The position numbers and the translations under genes are program-made. Of a DNA stretch of 37,129 bases, positions 33,827 to 37,129 are shown one piece after another. The notes under the pieces were generated by a model that saw only the letters and a list, made by a program, of their open reading frames with translations, searched no databases and was not told where the DNA came from. Position 1 is the first letter of the stretch. The number at the start of each line of letters is the position of its first letter. The stretch is from Lacticaseibacillus yichunensis (GTDB lineage Bacteria > Bacillota > Bacilli > Lactobacillales > Lactobacillaceae): assembly GCF_003946405.1 (NCBI RefSeq), contig NZ_RHOG01000030.1, positions 1-37,129 of the forward strand, read 5' to 3'.

Positions 33827-36148
33827 GTGAGTGAGATCACCATTCAAAGCACCGAGAAACCGAGCACCTGGCTGATCACATTGGCCGATGGGCGAAAACG
33901 CGGCGTGACGGCGCTGACGCCGGAAATTTTGCATGTGTATGACGCTGCGGTTCCCGCGCCGCATAATCGCGAGGTGGTGAGCGGGCAGGCGCAAGACGTT
34001 GCGGTGGTCGTCGATGATCACGGCGACCATGTGACGCTGGCCACGTCGGCGTTGACGCTGACGATGGATGCCGTGGGGTATGTGGATGTCGTCGATGCTT
34101 CGGCTCAACCGGTGGTGACGGCGTATCGCGGCCGCCGTCAGCCGCTTGATACCAACGCGGATCCGGCGCTAGCCGACGCCGAACATGCGGCGGCGCGCCA
34201 CGCCATGGTCGGCGAGCATCATGTCTCCGATGTGCCAGGCGCCACGCCGATCGAGGTGGCGTTCACCTTGGCGGATGACGATCATTTTTACGGCTTGGGC
34301 GACAAGACGGGCTTCACTGACAAGCGTGGGTACGCCTGGGAAAATTGGAACTCGGATGACCCGACACCGCATCAAGAAGACCTGGTGCGGCTGTATAAGA
34401 GCATTCCGTTTGTCATCGGCCTGCATGAGGACCGCGCATACGGGCTGTTTTTCCCAGACACATTTCCGAGTCGGCTGGACCTTGGCCGCGAAAGCCGCGA
34501 TTACTTCTATTACAATGCGGTGGCGGGCCGGCTGGACTACTACATTTTCGCCGGGCCGGCCATGCCAGACGTGGTGGGCGAGTACACCTGGTTGACCGGG
34601 ACCACGCCGCTGCCGCAAAAATGGACGCTGGGGTACCAGCAGAGTCGCTGGAGCTACATGAATCGCCAGACGGTCGAAACGGTCGCGGCGAAAATGCGGC
34701 AGTACCACCTGCCGTTTGATGCGATTCACCTCGACATCGATTACATGGATGGGTACCGCGTGTTCACGACGGATCCCAAGCGTTTTCCCGACTTCAAGGA
34801 AATGGTCGCGCAGCTCGGCGAAGACGGCGTGAAGGTCGTCACGATCATCGATCCGGGGGTCAAGCAGGATCCTGGCTATCGCGTCTATGATGAAGGCGTC
34901 GCGCATGGCTATTTTGCCAAGGACGCGGCCGGCCAGCTGTATGTGAACCGGGTCTGGCCGGGCAAGTCGGTGTTCCCCGATTTTGGGGCGCCGGCCGTTC
35001 GCAAGTGGTGGGCGCACAATACCGATTTTCTCACGGGCAATGGCGTGAGTGGCATCTGGAACGACATGAACGAGCCGGCCAGCTTCGACGGGCCACTGCC
35101 GGATGATGTGGCGTTGACGGATGAGGACCATGGCACCACGATTCTGGAACTGCACAACGTTTACGCCCACAACATGGCCCGCGCGACCTATGCGGGGATG
35201 AAGGCGAAAACAGGCAAGCGGCCGTTCATCATTACGCGCGCGGCCTTCAGTGGGACGCAAAAATTCGCGACGGTGTGGACCGGCGATAATCGCTCGACCT
35301 GGGCGCTATTGCGGCTGGTCATTCCGCAGCTCACCAATCTGGGGCTCTCCGGCTTTAGTTTTGCCGGCACCGATATCGGCGGCTTTGGTGAAAGCGCGAC
35401 GCCGGAACTGTTGACGCGGTGGATCGAGGCGGCAATCTTTTCCCCGCTGCTGCGCAACCATTCGGCAATCGGCACGCCGCTTCAGGAGCCTTGGGTCTTC
35501 GGCGAGCCCACCTTGGCGATCTATCGCAAGATGCTGGAATTGCGCTACCGCTTGCTGGATCTGTTGTACGATCTGTTTGAAGCCGGCACGCGCACCGGTC
35601 TGCCGGTGATGCGGCCCCTTGTGCTGCATTATCAAGATGACGCGACCGCGCAGACCATCAACGATGAATTTTTGGTCGGGGAGACCTTGCTGGCGGCGCC
35701 GGTGGTCGAGCCGGGCGTTGATCACCGGATGGTCTACCTGCCGGCGGGCGAGTGGCTGGATTATTGGACCGGCGAGGCTTACACAGGTGGCGACTATTAT
35801 GTCGTGGCCGCCCCGCTGGACCACTTGCCGCTGTTTGTGAAAAACAATAGCATCCTGCCGCTTCGGCCACTGGTTGAATATGTGGATCCGGCCACAGAGG
35901 ACACGATTGGCTTCAAGGTCTTCGGCACGCATGGCCATTATGAGCATTATCAGGACAACGGCGCGGATTTTGCCTATCAAAATGGAGCCTTCAACCGCTA
36001 TGTGATCGATGTCGATGACAACGGGTTGCGGGTCGCGCTGAGTGTCGATGGGTTGGCCCAGCATTACGACACGGTCTTCGTGGAAGTCGGCGGGGTCGCG
36101 CATCAGTTTGCCTATAGTGGGTCTACGGGCACATATCAAGAAATTTAA
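33827..36148 (+). CDS. GH31 alpha-glucosidase
   Basis: This 773-residue cytoplasmic GH31 enzyme has an N-terminal beta-sandwich (~1-240, including FYGLGDKTGFTDKRG). Its (beta/alpha)8 barrel has nucleophile Asp413 in GIWNDMNEP and acid/base Asp487 in WTGDNRSTW, and a beta-rich C-terminus follows. The family's HLDIDYMDGYRVFTTD and GFSFAGTDIGGF segments are complete. It starts with GTG 33827 after ATGGAGG, 21 nt past pgmB, so it is probably cotranscribed. It would hydrolyse alpha-glucosidic oligosaccharides, perhaps isomaltose or panose-type or short maltodextrins; linkage preference is not visible. No signal peptide is present. A terminator follows at 36163. Confidence 0.93.
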   Translation: MSEITIQSTEKPSTWLITLADGRKRGVTALTPEILHVYDAAVPAPHNREVVSGQAQDVAVVVDDHGDHVTLATSALTLTMDAVGYVDVVDASAQPVVTAYRGRRQPLDTNADPALADAEHAAARHAMVGEHHVSDVPGATPIEVAFTLADDDHFYGLGDKTGFTDKRGYAWENWNSDDPTPHQEDLVRLYKSIPFVIGLHEDRAYGLFFPDTFPSRLDLGRESRDYFYYNAVAGRLDYYIFAGPAMPDVVGEYTWLTGTTPLPQKWTLGYQQSRWSYMNRQTVETVAAKMRQYHLPFDAIHLDIDYMDGYRVFTTDPKRFPDFKEMVAQLGEDGVKVVTIIDPGVKQDPGYRVYDEGVAHGYFAKDAAGQLYVNRVWPGKSVFPDFGAPAVRKWWAHNTDFLTGNGVSGIWNDMNEPASFDGPLPDDVALTDEDHGTTILELHNVYAHNMARATYAGMKAKTGKRPFIITRAAFSGTQKFATVWTGDNRSTWALLRLVIPQLTNLGLSGFSFAGTDIGGFGESATPELLTRWIEAAIFSPLLRNHSAIGTPLQEPWVFGEPTLAIYRKMLELRYRLLDLLYDLFEAGTRTGLPVMRPLVLHYQDDATAQTINDEFLVGETLLAAPVVEPGVDHRMVYLPAGEWLDYWTGEAYTGGDYYVVAAPLDHLPLFVKNNSILPLRPLVEYVDPATEDTIGFKVFGTHGHYEHYQDNGADFAYQNGAFNRYVIDVDDNGLRVALSVDGLAQHYDTVFVEVGGVAHQFAYSGSTGTYQEI

Positions 36149-36162
36149 CGATTTATTTCGCG

Positions 36163-36198
36163 GCGGATGGGCGTTTGTGGCCTGTCCGCTATTTTTTT
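36163..36198 (+). terminator. Probable terminator after the GH31 gene
   Basis: GCGGA..GG at 36163-36170 pairs with CC..TCCGC ending at 36189, followed by A and seven T. The rest of 36199-36384 contains GTGAAACGGTTCGC (36219-36232), a CG-centred LacI-like half palindrome too weak to call. Confidence 0.6.
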
Positions 36199-36384
36199 GG
36201 CCGCGAGTGCTTTCATTTGTGAAACGGTTCGCTAAAATGTACTGGACCCGCAGAAGAAATGCGGTTGGTGTGGTTCTAAATGCGCCGCATGGGGTCAGTG
36301 GATGTGCCTAGCGGGATGGCCGGATGTCTGGTGCGATTCCTAGGCGCGTGACAATATAATGAATTGATTTGAGGGAGTGCGCTT

Positions 36385-37068
36385 ATGATTATTGAAAAAC
36401 GCGGGCGTTTTGCCTGGCTGACTTTGGCGGATGGCCGCCAGTTTGCTGTTGGCGCTTTGCGGCCGAACATCATTCAGGTGCGCAATGGCGGCGACTTACC
36501 GCATTCGTACGCAACAGTGCCGATGGAAGCCGAAGATTTTGCGCTGACGATCGATGAGACCGCAGACGGCATGCGGCTGGCCACGAAGGCGGTGGTGGTG
36601 ACCGTTGATGAGGCGGGCCATATCGATGCGTTTTACCCGGATGGCACGGCGATGGTGCAGGACTTTCGCGGGGCGCGGACGCCGCTGGTGCGCGATACGG
36701 ATCCGCAGATCGCCAGCGCCGAGAACCTGGATGCGTCGGCGGTGGCGATGCAGGACCACTCGCTGACGGATGTGCCAGGGGTGGCGCCGCTTGAGATCGT
36801 CAAGTCGCTTCGGCCGGATGAGCATCTGTACGGGCTCGGCGATCACGCCGGCTTTTTGGACAAGCGCGGCTATGCCTGGGAAAATTGGAACACGGATGAA
36901 GGCCGCCCGCATCAGGAGGACCTGGCGCGGCTGTACAAGAGTATTCCGTTTGTGATCGGCTTAACGCAGGGGCGGGCATACGGCTTGTTTGTCGACAACA
37001 CGTACCCGACGCGGTTTGATTTGGGCAAGGAAAGCGCGGATTATTATTACATCCTGGATTATTCATAG
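36385..37068 (+). pseudogene. Truncated GH31 alpha-glucosidase paralogue (N-terminal domain only)
   Basis: This 227-residue ORF is clearly paralogous to the N-terminal part of the upstream GH31 enzyme (shared DKRGYAWENWN, PHQEDLARLYKSIPFVIGL, RAYGLF and DLGKESADYYY-type segments). It stops at 37068, where the full enzyme enters its barrel. Nucleophile and acid/base regions are absent, so it cannot be a working glycosidase. The last residues (ILDYS) do not match the full copy, suggesting a deletion joined foreign sequence or a shifted frame. It keeps a ribosome-binding site (GAGGGAG) before ATG 36385, so it may still be expressed as a lone beta domain. A terminator follows at once. Confidence 0.8.
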
Positions 37069-37077
37069 AATTTCAAA

Positions 37078-37120
37078 AAAGCAGCGCAATCCCATGATTC
37101 ACACGGGACTGCGCTGCTTT
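37078..37120. terminator. Terminator at the window end, stronger on the - strand
   Basis: AAAGCAGCGCA 37078-37088 pairs with TGCGCTGCTTT 37110-37120, and CCC/GGG extend the stem. The A run at 37075-37080 gives a good U run on the - strand, so it may mainly end a gene arriving from the right. On the + strand only three T follow. Confidence 0.65.
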
Positions 37121-37129
37121 GGTGTTTCA

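Noticed and set aside
36219-36232. cre-like GTGAAACGGTTCGC upstream of the truncated GH31
   Set aside because: The half-site spacing is one base short of the cre consensus and the right half matches poorly.

Overview
The window looks like chromosome from a fairly GC-rich member of the Lactobacillaceae. The grounds are a KxYKxGKxW-type signal on an LPxTG surface adhesin with mucin-binding-type repeats, a CopY/CopB copper operon, class II aldolase, and a LacI-type regulator beside a maltose operon built on maltose phosphorylase and beta-phosphoglucomutase. I would guess the Lacticaseibacillus/Schleiferilactobacillus side of the family, but cannot settle genus from this sequence.

Layout. 1-10.5 kb: one giant adhesin gene, cut by an in-frame TAA at 5068-5070; the frame stays open on both sides. 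10.8-11.7 kb (- strand): fructose-bisphosphate aldolase. 12.1-15.1 kb: copper-responsive copY-copB with CopY boxes on the promoter and a Met/His-rich tail on CopB. 15.1-17.5 kb: a candidate non-coding RNA on the - strand, then an unrecognised set of ORFs, one of which may be broken by an in-frame TGA. 17.6-18.8 kb: two tandem histidine-phosphatase paralogues. 18.9-19.8 kb: a LacI-family regulator (MalR-like).

19.8-23.0 kb is accessory DNA: two copies of a small-peptide/terminator module, an IS200/IS605 element (tnpA-tnpB) sitting inside the first copy, and an array of long hairpins. 23.1-37.1 kb is the maltose/maltodextrin regulon: GH13 alpha-glucosidase (malL-like), neopullulanase/maltogenic amylase, binding protein MalE, permeases MalF and MalG, a second hairpin array, maltose phosphorylase MalP, beta-phosphoglucomutase PgmB, GH31 alpha-glucosidase and a truncated second GH31 gene. 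No ABC ATPase (MsmK/MalK) is present in the operon.

How it works together: MalEFG would import maltose and maltodextrins, powered by an ATPase encoded elsewhere. The GH13 and GH31 enzymes trim oligosaccharides. MalP splits maltose with phosphate into glucose and beta-glucose-1-phosphate, and PgmB converts the latter to glucose-6-phosphate. Three near-identical palindromes (TGTTA-NCGN-TAACA type) lie 34-35 nt upstream of the -10 element of the malL, malE and malP promoters. That position suits an activator better than a simple repressor. A cre-like site overlaps the malE promoter.

Most notable: (i) the hairpin-element family, with compensatory base changes, next to two mal transcription units; (ii) the fixed operator geometry; (iii) the duplicated small-peptide module split by the IS; (iv) the candidate ~390-nt RNA; (v) the single-codon interruption of the adhesin.
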